Source: Capniomyces stellatus (lineage: Eukaryota > Kickxellomycota > Harpellomycetes > Harpellales > Legeriomycetaceae). Taken from it: a stretch of 64,000 nucleotides of DNA. The position numbers and the translations under genes are program-made. Location: assembly GCA_001661515.1 (NCBI GenBank), contig LUVW01000026.1, positions 112,781 through 176,780 of the forward strand, read 5' to 3'. Position 1 is the first letter of the stretch, and every line of letters begins with the position of its first letter. The notes under the pieces are model-generated. The model had not been told where the DNA came from. It worked only from the letters and a program-made list of their open reading frames with translations, and ran no database searches. This document shows positions 48,947 to 59,831 of this stretch, in pieces.

Positions 48947-51372
48947 ATGTATCAAGATAATTTTGATGATGAGTTTTCAGGAGACATTAATGTCGAGGTA
49001 GTTGCTGATTCATATGCAGCAAGAGATGATTTTGAAGATGGAGAAGTTACCAAAGGTAAGATGCTAAAAAAAAAAGGAAATTGATATATTATTTAGTAAT
49101 GCAAATGTTGAGTTTAGGGCTGAGATGTTTTGATCAGTCAAGATTAAAGGGGGGGGGGGGAAGCAATGAAAAAAAAAAAGAATGTGTGAAGAGGGAATAA
49201 AAATAAAGAAGATGAAATGGTATGATTAATAGAGCTTGAGGAGATCCAAATTGAGCAGAAACTTTTACATGACAAGCATCAGGAGCAGCTGCAGGCAGGG
49301 ATTGAGTCGATTCCAGATCAAGTTAGAGATTTCTTGCTGTACTTCCACAGAACAGTAATTCAGCTGAATACAGGCAAAATCACACACATTTACGAGTATC
49401 AATTTAACAAGTTGAGCGAGAGATACTTTGCAAAAGCAGCGTGGCCAGAGCCAAAGTATGTATCGGCACTTGTGAAGGATAGCGGAGTGTTTCTAACGCT
49501 GTACAAAGAGCTGTACTACCGTCACATTTATAGTCGTTTGCAGTTGAGTCTGGAGGTCAGAATTCTTTCGTTTGAGAATTACTGTGATCTGTTCAACTAC
49601 ATTTTGAGTAAGTAAACGAAAAAGAAAATAGAATAGATAAACAGAGTTGTAATGGTGATGTTGATATTGAGTATGTTTGATTATTTTATTTTATTTTGAA
49701 GAGAAGAGGAAGGGGATTAGAGAAGGTGTTGGGCTAACAATAGAAGCTAATGTAAACATTAAATGTAGACTCTGATAAGCCAGTCAGCCTTGAGCTTCCA
49801 AACCAGTGGCTATGGGATATTATTGATGAGTTCATCTATCAATTCCAGACATTCTGTGCCTATAGAAACAACTTGAACAAAAAGACACAGGAAGAGATCG
49901 AACTGTTGAAGTCATCGCCAACAGTAAGTCAAAAATAGGAGTTTAGGGTTGTGGGGAGGGGGGGGGGGGGGGGGGGGGGGGGTGGTATAGAGGGTGTTTG
50001 ATAGCTTAGTAATAGGGGATATGAGAGGAAAGTTGATATGGAATAAAGAGAAATAACGATTGTGATGGTTTTATAGGTCTGGAACACGCACAGTGTACTG
50101 AACGTGTTGTACAGTTTGGTGTCTAAATCGAACATTACACAGCAGCTACATGCAGGAATTCACGGAGGAGATTTGGGGTAAGTAGAGAGTTAGGGTTGTT
50201 TAGGGTTGTTTAGGGTTGTATAGGGTTGGATATTGTCGAGTGTGACATGCATAGTGTGTAAAGTAGATAAATGATTAAAAGTGGATGTGGTGTTGTAATG
50301 TAGAGAAATAGCAGGAGAGTACGGATCATGTACACTGTACAAGATGCTTGGATACTTCAGTTTGATTGGGCTGTTGCGTGTGCACTGTTTGTTGGGAGAT
50401 TATACATTGGCGCTGCAGAGTTTGGAGAACATTGAATTGGGCAACCACCGGGCGTTGTTTACGCGAGTACCAGCATGTCACGTGACGCTGTACTACTATG
50501 TGGGATTTTCGTACTTGATGATGAGAAGATACGCAGACGCAACAAGGACGTTTGCAGGAATCTTGACGTTTATTTCACGTACAAGACAGTACCAAACACG
50601 GTCATTCCAATTTGACATAGTGAACAAGAAGGCAGACCAGATGTACGCGCTTCTTGCAATCTGCATGGCGTTGTCACCAACAAGAGTTGATGAGCAGATC
50701 CACAGTCAGCTGAGAGAAAAGTACGGAGACCAGCAAATGCGGATGCAGCGAGGAGGCGAGGAGTCACTGACGACATTCCAGGAACTGTTTATGTATGCTT
50801 GTCCAAAGTTCATCAGCCCAAATGCACCAAACTACGATCTGTTTATCAGCAAAAACAAAAACGAGGAGGGCGACTCTGGTGCCGAGTCAGACGACGACGA
50901 GGCTGCGGCCGAATCCGAGTCCGAGCTTGAACCCGAGTCCGAGTCCACTGAAGGCCGACCAAAGAGAGCCAAGTACAACAAGTTTGAGCTCCAGGCATAC
51001 CAAATGAAGATCTTTATGCACGAAGTAAGCCTACAACTCGTCATCCCCACTCTCAGATCCTTCCTCAGACTCTACACCAGCATGAAGCTCGACAAACTCG
51101 CGTCTTTCCTGGACATTTCCCCAAGCGAGCTCCACACCCAGCTTCTTGTCTTTAAGCAAAGAGCAAAACAGCTCAAGTGGGTTGGTGGTGCCAGTTTGCT
51201 TGAAGGCGAGATGTCTGTCACCAGCGATTTGGGTTTTGCTATTGACAACGACGTTGTTTATATTGCCGAAAACAAGGTTGGCCGCAGATATGCTGATTGG
51301 TTCATCAGAAACTCTGTTCGACTCCAGGATCTCGTCAACAACTTGGAATCCAAAAGCATCCACTCTGCCTAA
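48947..51372 (+). CDS. Translation initiation factor eIF3 subunit l (5 exons, 602 aa)
   Basis: A PCI-family subunit of eIF3, the complex that brings the initiator complex and mRNA to the 40S ribosome. Exons are 48947-49055, 49233-49607, 49769-49923, 50077-50177 and 50304-51372; all phases agree and each intron has a GTAAG donor and TAG acceptor. Near-invariant stretches are visible: IPDQVRDFLLYFHRTVIQLN, ELPNQWLWDIIDEFIYQFQ, EYGSCTLYKMLGYFSLIGLL, TLYYYVGFSYLMMRRYADA and CPKFISPNAPNYD. The C-terminal PCI/winged-helix region ends in RRYADWFIRNSV. A Ser/Glu/Asp-rich insert of about 35 residues follows LFISKNKNEEGD, where animal proteins have a short linker. At 602 residues it is slightly longer than the human protein because of this insert. 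Introns 1 and 3 contain poly-G tracts, and intron 4 has telomere-like repeats. Confidence 0.97.
49149..49160 (+). repeat. Poly-G12 in eIF3l intron 1
   Basis: Twelve G in a row on the coding strand, followed about 15 bases later by an A run. It lies well clear of the donor (49056) and acceptor (49232). Confidence 0.9.
49958..49982 (+). repeat. Poly-G25 in eIF3l intron 3
   Basis: About 25 consecutive G on the coding strand, with GTGGGGA just before. It lies inside the intron 49924-50076. The exact length is unreliable in short-read assemblies. Confidence 0.88.
50191..50229 (+). repeat. Telomere-like 10-bp repeat in eIF3l intron 4
   Basis: Four tandem copies of TAGGGTTGTT-like units contain the fungal telomeric core TTAGGG on the coding strand. 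They sit about 10 bases after the intron 4 donor (50178). Confidence 0.88.
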
Positions 51373-51692
51373 TTCTAAATTTTCCTCTATACCCCTTCTT
51401 TTCTTTTACTTTCTTTTACTTTACTTTTCTTTACCATTACTTGATATTTCTTCTCTCTTTTTTTTTCTATTATTAATCCTTTGTTTATTCGCTTGTTTAA
51501 TAAACTAGGTAATAATTACTATGGTTCATTTGGTTCAAACTACCTTGTTTATTTATTTTTAATATTTTTTTTACCATTTTTATCGATTTTTCTTATTTAA
51601 ATAAATAAATCAAATCTACAGACTACCAATTCTTGATCCCGCTTTAATAGACATTGGTTTTTTTTTTGACATTGTAAAACAAGACTAGAGAA
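51373..51692. other. Short intergenic region between eIF3l and the CHERP-like gene
   Basis: This 320-bp T-rich stretch contains CTTTTACTTT-like repeats after the eIF3l stop and a short A/T leader before the next ATG. No gene is seen. Confidence 0.6.
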
Positions 51693-54445
51693 ATGCAGCA
51701 ACTAAAAGATGAACTGCCGAATGAAGAGGAAATGGGGGTAATCAACAAAATGGTGGAAATGAGACTGACAAATCCAACTTTAATACAAATGGTAACTAAT
51801 TCCTCTTATGATATGGTCTCAACAAGCCACCACAAACTTGGCTTTTCTTGTACACAAAATTCTCATTGAAAAACTATATAGAAAAAAAAACGATGGTATA
51901 GACTTTAAGAACGATTTAATGGACCTTTAGGTTTTATCGAGACAGCAAGGGAATCCCAAATTCGAGTTTTTGACGCCTGGCGGTAGATTCCACAATATAT
52001 ATTTAGAAAAGGTGCAAAGCCGACAAAACCAGACTCAAAACCAAACAGCTACAACAAATACAGCAAAAAGTATAGAGACATTGAGCTTTATTGATGGGTT
52101 TGGTTTTGGAAAAGAGTACAAAAGCAATGCTGTGCGGGTGCTTCGAGCATATAGAAACCAAGGCGGTGAACAGGCGGGCCAGGCCAATGAGGCAAATATC
52201 CTGGAGTCTATCGAAGCAGCAGTTTTAGCCTCGAATCAGTTGGCAATAAAAGTAAGTCGGGGAGGGTTTGGTAGTGTGTTTTTGACTACCAACAAGTAAA
52301 AAAATAACACTGTTGGAACGATGACACTGCCACGTATAGTTTTGCATAGTATAATATCGTTTCAAATCAGATATGTGACAATACGGTGGAGGTGAAATAA
52401 CGAATGTTTATGATATGATTAGAGTGCTGGACAGCTGGTTTATCGAAACCTGAGAAATGAAAACGAGTACTTTGCAGTAGTGTATTTCCTTAGTGCACTG
52501 TGCAAGTCATCGAATTACAATGACGCAAAGTTGCACTGTCTGGAGCTGATAACCGAGATACTGCAGCAAGCGTAAGTTGTATAAACAAATGGCGCGATTT
52601 CTAGAACACTAATTAACAAATCTATAATTAGTGTTTTTATTATTATTATTTTATTATTATTTATTATTTAGCCATACTGATAAAAACTCGCTGGTCACAG
52701 AATCAATCCTGAAAAGCGTGCTTGCACTACTTGCAAGTTCTTTTACACAAACATCGCAAAATAACTCTGCCACCAACACCAACACGACTACCCGCTTCAT
52801 CGATAATACCTTGAACTCATGGAGCACTAATGGGTACTTTGACGCGTTAAAACTGGCTAAACTCAAAGTCGATCTAATGTGCCAAAACTCGTCTTTAGGC
52901 CATTTGCCTGCCGTTTCCTTCCCAATCAATCACATCCCCAGCTTTTCTGCAACCAACAATAATAACATTAAGGATGTGTTTGTCTCCCACCCACCAACAT
53001 CTGACCAGTCTAACATCCAGGGCCTCGTTCATCCACATCCATTTCCCACAGCTCCTCCCCCTCTACCTCTACCCCTACCACTACCACAGCATCATGTTTT
53101 ATTACCAGGAATTCCTCCGCCTCATGTTTTACCACCTCATAATATTCCGCTACATCACATTCCACCACCTCATAGTATTCCACAACCACATAGTATTCCA
53201 CAACCACATAGTATTCCACCACCTCATAATATCCCACTCTCGAACATCCAACAACCACCACCACCACCACCACCACCACACTTGTTTCCACCAAACTTAC
53301 CTCCACAAAACCACCTTCAGCACCAGCAAATATACCCTGGTTTTCCAAAAACATTACCTGGCCACCCCCAGCAATTCCCAGAAGGTTTTTTGATGCACCA
53401 TCAACAACCACATCAACAACAACAGCTACAACAACAGCAACACTTCCAGGACGTTGTTGTTCCTAAAAAGTACTTTGAACTGCCTGCTGGCCTTATGGTT
53501 CCTGTTTTAACAAACAACAAAGGCCGGAAACCTTACGTTCCGATCCAGACTGCCAAAGTCGAAGACCCCGAGCTAATTCGTTCAGTCGAATCAACAGCTG
53601 TTTCTAGCCACCTTGAAGCCGCTTTTGAAAAGTTTTACTCGGGCGTTCGAATGATTTACCACGAAGGCGAATTTGACCAATCGATTGACTATAATCCTCC
53701 AAGCCAGCCAGAAAATCTTCCTCAGCTTGACATTGAAGGCTGGGATCCTGCGGTTATTGACAGTGTTGTTGAAAATATCTCCAAGTCGATTGATTTTGGT
53801 TTGCACAAAAGCAGACGCAATAGATCAAGGTCGAGATCAAGGTCAAGGTCGAGATCAAGACGTAGATATCATTCATCAAGTTCACGGTCATCGTCGTCGT
53901 CATCATCTTCATCCAGATCCTATTCTTCAAGATCCAGGTCTTACTCTTCAAGATCCAGATCCAGATCAAGGTCAAGGTCACGATCCAGGTCGCCAGTTAA
54001 AGTCAATAAAAATATGTCCAAGAAGTCTGCGGTTCCGTTTGATTACGGACTTTTAAAAGACAACTCGCTCAACAACCCGCTAAAGAGCAACAGCGATTTA
54101 TACCCAAATGCAAAGAAATCAGAGGCCGCATCCTTAAACAAACCAATAAACTCGACCAATGTGGGGTACAAAATGATGGAGAAGTTGGGTTGGTCTGCTG
54201 GTCAAAAGCTTGGCAGTACCTTTGAGGGGATTGATGAACCTATTATGCCAGGTGGGAAAATGACCAGTCGTTCAAGCCGTTACGATCAACCCAAACAGAG
54301 CAGGCGGGGCGAAGAGGGTAGGGACTTGCATGGGTCCGATGACGCTGGTGATGAGGACCAAAGCGAATCTTTGTATTCCGACTACAGATCCCAGCTGGTT
54401 CGCGGGTATGGGAAATCGAATAAACCAAGCAGATCCAAACGTTAA
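51693..54445 (+). CDS. CHERP-like splicing protein: SURP, CID-like, RS and G-patch (4 exons, 780 aa)
   Basis: The domain order matches CHERP/SR-related proteins linked to the U2 snRNP and RNA polymerase II. Exons are 51693-51791, 51931-52251, 52423-52571 and 52672-54445; phases agree. The SURP module spans about residues 15-60 (INKMVEMRL, GNPKFEFLTPGGRFHNIY). A CID-like helical region follows (about 80-230; ENEYFAVVYFLSALCK). The middle is Pro/His-rich with tandem PHSIPQ-type units. A conserved CHERP segment (about 470-560) contains LPAGLMVPVL and EAAFEKFYSG. The RS domain lies at about 570-632, and a C-terminal G-patch at about 685-725 has GYKMMEKLGWSAGQKLG. Nuclear location and a splicing role are inferred from the family. 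Orthology to CHERP is likely but not tested. Confidence 0.86.
53130..53235 (+). repeat. Coding tandem repeat of Pro-His-x-Ile-Pro units
   Basis: Units of 15-18 bp such as CCACATAGTATTCCACAA encode PHSIPQ, PHNIPL and HHIPPP variants in the Pro/His-rich linker of the CHERP-like protein. Two units are identical at the DNA level, so recent expansion is likely. Confidence 0.8.
53812..54000 (+). repeat. RS-domain coding repeat
   Basis: TCAAGG/TCGAGA/TCCAGA hexamers encode Arg-Ser dipeptides with a Ser-only core. Such tracts are phosphorylated in SR-type splicing proteins. Confidence 0.85.
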
Positions 54446-54652
54446 ACAGAGTGTACTCACCCTGTTTTAATTTATCCCTCATATTTTATTTAATTTTATT
54501 TTTTTATACATATATACACATTACACTTTTTTTTTTTTTTGGCTTTATTGTAATAGTAAAATCAGTACTTTTGATAAACACGGTAAATAAACATAAATAA
54601 ATAACAACATTCAATTAACAAATCAACCATACTCCCTTACTCCCACTTCTCT

Positions 54653-56977
54653 TTACTCCCACACCTCTTCTTCCCCGCCCCTATCTTTGGTGCACCTGAC
54701 TTGCTTTCTTAGAGCTTCGTTTTGGTTCAGCAGTCCTTTGATTGTGGACTTCAACTGTTCAATATGGTTGCTTAGATGTTGGAGTTTTGGAAGCATATTT
54801 GTCACTGCCAAACTGTCTCCACTATTTTGTAGGTCACAGGTGTTATTTGCGCTTTTGGCCTGGGTATGTGACTTGTCCGCGCTGTTGTTGACACATTCAA
54901 TTGCGTTGTTTGTGTGTTGTGTGCTGTTGCTTCTGTCGTTTGCTTGCGTGGCTGCTTGTGGTTGACCGTTCTTTACTTCTATACTTGAAGTCTTGAAACC
55001 TCCATGACTCTCGCCTATTGATTCGGGTATTGTTGATAAGCTATGTCTACGCTCAATCATAAATTCTCTTTTACCACCACTACCATTGTTGCCATAACTT
55101 CCTCTATTATACCCATAGTAGAAACTAATGTTTTTAATCAAGCTCTCCTGGCACGTTTTTTCTCTGAATAGTACTGCACTTGCGTGACTTGGTTGCTGTT
55201 TATTTATCTCAACACTGTCACCAAAAATCGATTCATGGCTGCAGACCTCACTTTTTACTTTGTCTCGGCTCACCCTATCGTTTTCGCCTGCATTCCTGTT
55301 TGCTAACTCCAACCCCCCAGCACTGGCCAATCTCCCATACACAGCTCCTTGCTGTAAGACTTTGTTCTCGCCATTGTTCATCCATCCATCACCACTCCTT
55401 GTCTTTATATCTCTAACCTCTTTCCTTTTTGTACAGCCATTCATTACCGGAATCGTTGGCCGATTTATATTGTAGCCATCCATCAACTTTTTATCCCCAA
55501 AATACCCACCCACACACTTTAAACTATTTTCCATACACCTTGCATTCATACTGCCGCTCTGATCTGTCAGCCCGCCCATACCTCCTATACCTCCAGTGCG
55601 CAGGTGGCTATCTGGAACAGTGTTTCTTCTCTTTCTTTTACTGATCGCAACGCCTTCCATTCCAATACCTTTTGTAAATTCACTTTCCACACCTTGAGCT
55701 CCGATTTCCTCTCCGCGGCCCCCAAATCTAGCATTAAATCCCAAATATCCTGCCAAACCAGGTCCGCCGCCTACATCACCTCCGAAATTATAGCCCCGAT
55801 CTACAATCCTGCCCACAAAAACATCCCTACACCCTCCAGCTCCTTGTTCAGCACCATCCATCATAACTAGCTGTCCCGCCCCTCTAACCATTCTCATCAT
55901 ACCAGCACCACCAGCAATACCCCCAGCATTGCCTTTCAACCCCTCAGCAACTCTACCCTTTTTCGCGCCCCCGCTCTCAAAATGAACACTAGGACTTCTT
56001 AAATGCCTGTTTAATGCGTCTAATCTTGCAAAGCCTCTCCCACATTTGTAGCATCTATGTGGTCTTTCCCCAGTATGCAGTCTTGAATGCCTCTTTAAGT
56101 CCTGCTGTCTTCGAAACAGCATATTACACTGCAAGCACACAAACGGCCTTTTAAAGTTATGCGTCAGCTCGTGTGACTTTAGGTTGCTTTTCCTTGTAAA
56201 CTCTGCATTGCATACCCTACACACATGAGGTACCAACTCTTTTCTCTCATTCTTTTTTGTTTCTATTACATCCACTTTACTCACAACTGTTTTTTCAACA
56301 TTTTTTGCTTCTGCTTTCTTCTCATTTTCCTTTTCTTCTGAAATCCCCTCATTATCTTTCTTTTCTTCCAACCTTCTCTTACCTGCCTTTTCTTCATCTG
56401 GATCGACAACAGTTTCTTTACTCTTATATTTTATCTTGCTTCCATGGACGGCCTCTGTGTATGCTTCCAAACCACCGCTTTCATTTAAAATGTGCCCGTT
56501 TTTCCTTTTGTCAGCCCTCCCAGAACTTGTACTATTTCCATCAGGACTCATAATTACAGTCAACCCAACATGGCCATCAATGCCACGTTCAGTAAAAACA
56601 TCGTCATTGTATTCAATATAATGCCCATTTGTTACAAAGTTATCAACCCTTGTTCTGCTACAGGAGTTTACTCGTAACTCGTAATCAGTCAAAGCCAACT
56701 CGCTTCTTTCACAATTCCAAAACTCTCCAATCCTACTTTTACTCTCCTGATCCTTTCCCAACCTGCAAATTTTATAGTTTGCATACTTGCTTTTGTTTGC
56801 TACGCCATGCACAGCAGATTTGGGATATATGCCCTCATTTTTGCCACTATCCTCAGAACTGTAAAGAAGATGTGATATTGGCGGTAGTTTTAACCCAGAT
56901 CTATTGCTAAGACTGTTGCCAGTTAGCCCCCTTTTATCCTCAATCCTAGGCTCAAAACGATTATCTTCAATATCCAT
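54653..56977 (-). CDS. C2H2 zinc-finger transcription factor (774 aa)
   Basis: A probable DNA-binding regulator; its targets are unknown. Three adjacent zinc fingers occupy about residues 252-335. Fingers 1 and 2 are canonical C-x2-C-x12-H-x3-H (CRVCNAEF..., CLQCNMLF...), and fingers 2 and 3 are joined by the classic TGERPH linker. Finger 3 (CYKCGRGFARLDALNRH) has a wider H-x6-H end, a variation common in fungal factors. The N-terminus is acidic/basic low complexity. The middle is Gly/Asn-rich, and the last 45 residues contain a heptad-like coiled coil (LQHLSNHIEQLKSTIKGLL) that could dimerise. It is a single exon whose ATG is preceded by a 19-bp repeat array. Its 3' end converges with the CHERP-like gene, 207 bp apart. 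Confidence 0.86.
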   Translation of the reverse strand: MDIEDNRFEPRIEDKRGLTGNSLSNRSGLKLPPISHLLYSSEDSGKNEGIYPKSAVHGVANKSKYANYKICRLGKDQESKSRIGEFWNCERSELALTDYELRVNSCSRTRVDNFVTNGHYIEYNDDVFTERGIDGHVGLTVIMSPDGNSTSSGRADKRKNGHILNESGGLEAYTEAVHGSKIKYKSKETVVDPDEEKAGKRRLEEKKDNEGISEEKENEKKAEAKNVEKTVVSKVDVIETKKNERKELVPHVCRVCNAEFTRKSNLKSHELTHNFKRPFVCLQCNMLFRRQQDLKRHSRLHTGERPHRCYKCGRGFARLDALNRHLRSPSVHFESGGAKKGRVAEGLKGNAGGIAGGAGMMRMVRGAGQLVMMDGAEQGAGGCRDVFVGRIVDRGYNFGGDVGGGPGLAGYLGFNARFGGRGEEIGAQGVESEFTKGIGMEGVAISKRKRRNTVPDSHLRTGGIGGMGGLTDQSGSMNARCMENSLKCVGGYFGDKKLMDGYNINRPTIPVMNGCTKRKEVRDIKTRSGDGWMNNGENKVLQQGAVYGRLASAGGLELANRNAGENDRVSRDKVKSEVCSHESIFGDSVEINKQQPSHASAVLFREKTCQESLIKNISFYYGYNRGSYGNNGSGGKREFMIERRHSLSTIPESIGESHGGFKTSSIEVKNGQPQAATQANDRSNSTQHTNNAIECVNNSADKSHTQAKSANNTCDLQNSGDSLAVTNMLPKLQHLSNHIEQLKSTIKGLLNQNEALRKQVRCTKDRGGEEEVWE

Positions 56978-59831
56978 GGTACCTTGGTTTGTTATCTGTA
57001 TGTATCAGTACCTAATTTGTGATGCGCAACTACTTGACTGAATAGGCTTTATTTAACTGAATTGACTTTATTTAACTGAATAGGCTTTATTTAACTGAAT
57101 TGACTTTATTTAACTGAATAGGCTATTTTATTGTGGGCTGGATAGGTCTTTATATTGAGAAATGTATCTTTTTTTTTACTGTTTTTGCTACTGTACTTCT
57201 CTATTATTCTTTGACCTGCGCCGCATTTAGTTTGTATTTAAGTAAAATATAGAATGCCTTACCCTAATAAGCGCACTATCATAGTATACGGATGCACAAA
57301 AGTCATACTCATATTTTGTCTTTATTTTAATTTCATCACAAGCAAAGGTCTTTTTTAAACAAAGTATAAAAGGAACTTCAAAACTGTCACAGAGTTAGGT
57401 TAACAAGTTTTGGACAGCAGTCGCATTGTTGAAGCACATTGTCACTTTATATTAAACCATTGCTTAATAAACCAAGACCTCTCGAATTAATATTTAAGGT
57501 GACCAGCAAGAAGAAACCCTATAATGTGCAAGTCCACATTAATAGGACGTGGTGTGTTGTGGGTTTACAGATATACATTGATTGATGATATTATTCATAT
57601 TGCTAAATATTGATCCGGTTTTATGCTGTAATCATTAATCTGGATTTATCTTTAAATTTGGACTCGTTTTTTTATTATTAAAGTAGGGCCGCTTTTTTGT
57701 TATTGGTAAATAAGACTACTTTTTAGTAGAGTTTATTATCCATTGACGTGAAAATCAATACAACTACACAGCTGTATGCAACCAGTTTGATTTTCAAACC
57801 TTGGATGCCGCAGAAATAAAGGTAGAATATTGTGTGGTAGCAACTCCAACATTAGCCAAACCGTAACAAAGCATAACTAAAAAATGATGGAATTATTTTC
57901 TGCTACAGCTTGGCTGATATGCATTTACCCAAACTCGGTCGATTAGAGGGTGGGAGGGCCAGTGATTGTACTATTTTCAAATTAAGAAACGAAGGATTCA
58001 AAGATCATACCAGAAAAACCTGATAAAAATATCCTAATTTTAATATATTTGCTCAACTGTTTTATTTTATTTTATTAATCGCGATTGTGATTTTGATAAC
58101 CATGAATCACTAAACTTGATTTCTAACAAAACTAATAGATACTTCCTGTGTTAAAGCTACAGAAAATCTTATTAAATTTGACTTTTCAAGCGCTCAAGAC
58201 AATGGGCAAGTGAATTTCGTTCTGTTTTTTTTACCTTTGTCTTTGCGATTAAGGCGGTTCACTGCCATGACTCGTTGCAAGATCATATGCAACAAAATCC
58301 TGAATAATCAACCATTATATTTCAAATAATTAGTAAACACAAAGCAGAATTAGTGACAGTTTAACAAACCTTGCTAAAAAAAATGATAGCATTGATGATA
58401 ATCGATACATAATTTGCCTGTTAAAACCGGAGTGATAGAGCGAGCCCTGGATATTTCGAAAACAAATTCTATGGCGGAATGGTAATTAAATTTCAAAGGC
58501 AGCCAAATAGCAGGAAATAATGAACATCGTCTTTTCCCAAGAGCACACAGATGGTGTTTGGTATTGGTCATCATGAAATGTGGTATCTATATCGTTTTAA
58601 CACATAGATATTTTCTCAAACCTTTGATAGAAAACTAGAAGTGATGGAATGTGTCGGCCCATTTCTGACAAGCAGTAACATAGCTGTGACTAAACCTGAT
58701 ACAGCTCTATATAAAATAACATACGCAGCGGCGATAAAGATTATGTGTATCATACACGCCCTTGTTCCCAGTTCCATGATGACATTAACACCGCATCGCC
58801 TTCAGAATAACTGAATAACTGAATAACAATGACATTATCTCAACGCCTGTTGTATATGTTGGTAGTATTTCTATATTAGCGAAATACGACCAAATGCTTG
58901 GATCATTTTGAAGGTGGACTAGTTGAATGGTTTGTACAATGTAATACTATTTTCTCGTTGTTATCTTTATATGTACTGAACTCTTTGGTAATAAATATCT
59001 TTTTTGGTACATTTTATTTTTTAAGTTAAAAAAACGTCTAATTTTACATTTAGCCAACCATGATAAATGGTCATAGGCCAATTTAAAACAAAGTTATCCA
59101 CCCCGCAGATGTAATTGAAAGGGTAGATTAAAATGTACCAAATCCCAATCGAGTGAAAATCTCCTTTACACTTTGGCATATTATTCTTAAACATCAAATA
59201 CAGCCCCTAAATTAATATAGTTGTTTTTCTACAACTGGAACCAAATATTTAATAGCTTTTTGTTAGCAATAAACCTATTTGAAATAACAAAACTGTTAAA
59301 CCAATTCAATGAAAAAGTCAGTTTAATTAGATGGGAAATGAAAAAAAAATGTGTGTTACGTTTTAATTTTGCTAGCAGTCATTAACCATATTAAGTACTT
59401 GATTAAGGTCTCTGGACATGAGTATGCGCACTTGGGCTTTATTAAGGAGAACTCACAGGCAAACATTGGCTGGTGATTGGTTTGCGGTAATCTGGTGGTA
59501 AATATTCCATAAACAGCGTTGGTTGTGGTATAAATAACATCACCGATTAGTCCAGCTAGGACTAGAAGCCGATAAACTGTCTATCAACAGCACAAAGTCC
59601 ATCATAGCTTATTCCTTTCTTTTACCTTTTTTTTTTTTTAAAAAAAAAAACTGTGGCTGTTGCAACGGTAAAACAGTTTGCAATTTTAGTCTGACATATG
59701 TTCTAATTTAAAATAGTACACACCAAAACTATAATCGCCAGGCTTATTAAAAGCCAACCAAACAGCAAAATTCTATATATACAACAGAAAAAAAGTATGG
59801 TAACAAGGCATAAGTCAAGCGCTTGACCGAT
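56978..59831. other. Divergent intergenic region between the zinc-finger and Mid1 genes
   Basis: About 2.85 kb of AT-rich DNA between two divergent genes. The zinc-finger side has an alternating 19-bp repeat (57041-57125). The Mid1 side has a TATATATAC-like element near 59775. No gene is convincing in between. Confidence 0.6.
57041..57125. repeat. Alternating 19-bp tandem repeat upstream of the zinc-finger gene
   Basis: Two 19-bp variants, AATAGGCTTTATTTAACTG and AATTGACTTTATTTAACTG, alternate A-B-A-B followed by a partial A. This makes a 38-bp higher-order unit. The array starts 64 bp upstream of the zinc-finger ATG on the minus strand, so it lies in its promoter or leader. Confidence 0.9.

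Noticed and set aside
53010..53411. Minus-strand Val/Glu-rich frame of 133 codons
   Set aside because: It is the mirror of the Pro/His-rich repeat in the CHERP-like coding exon.
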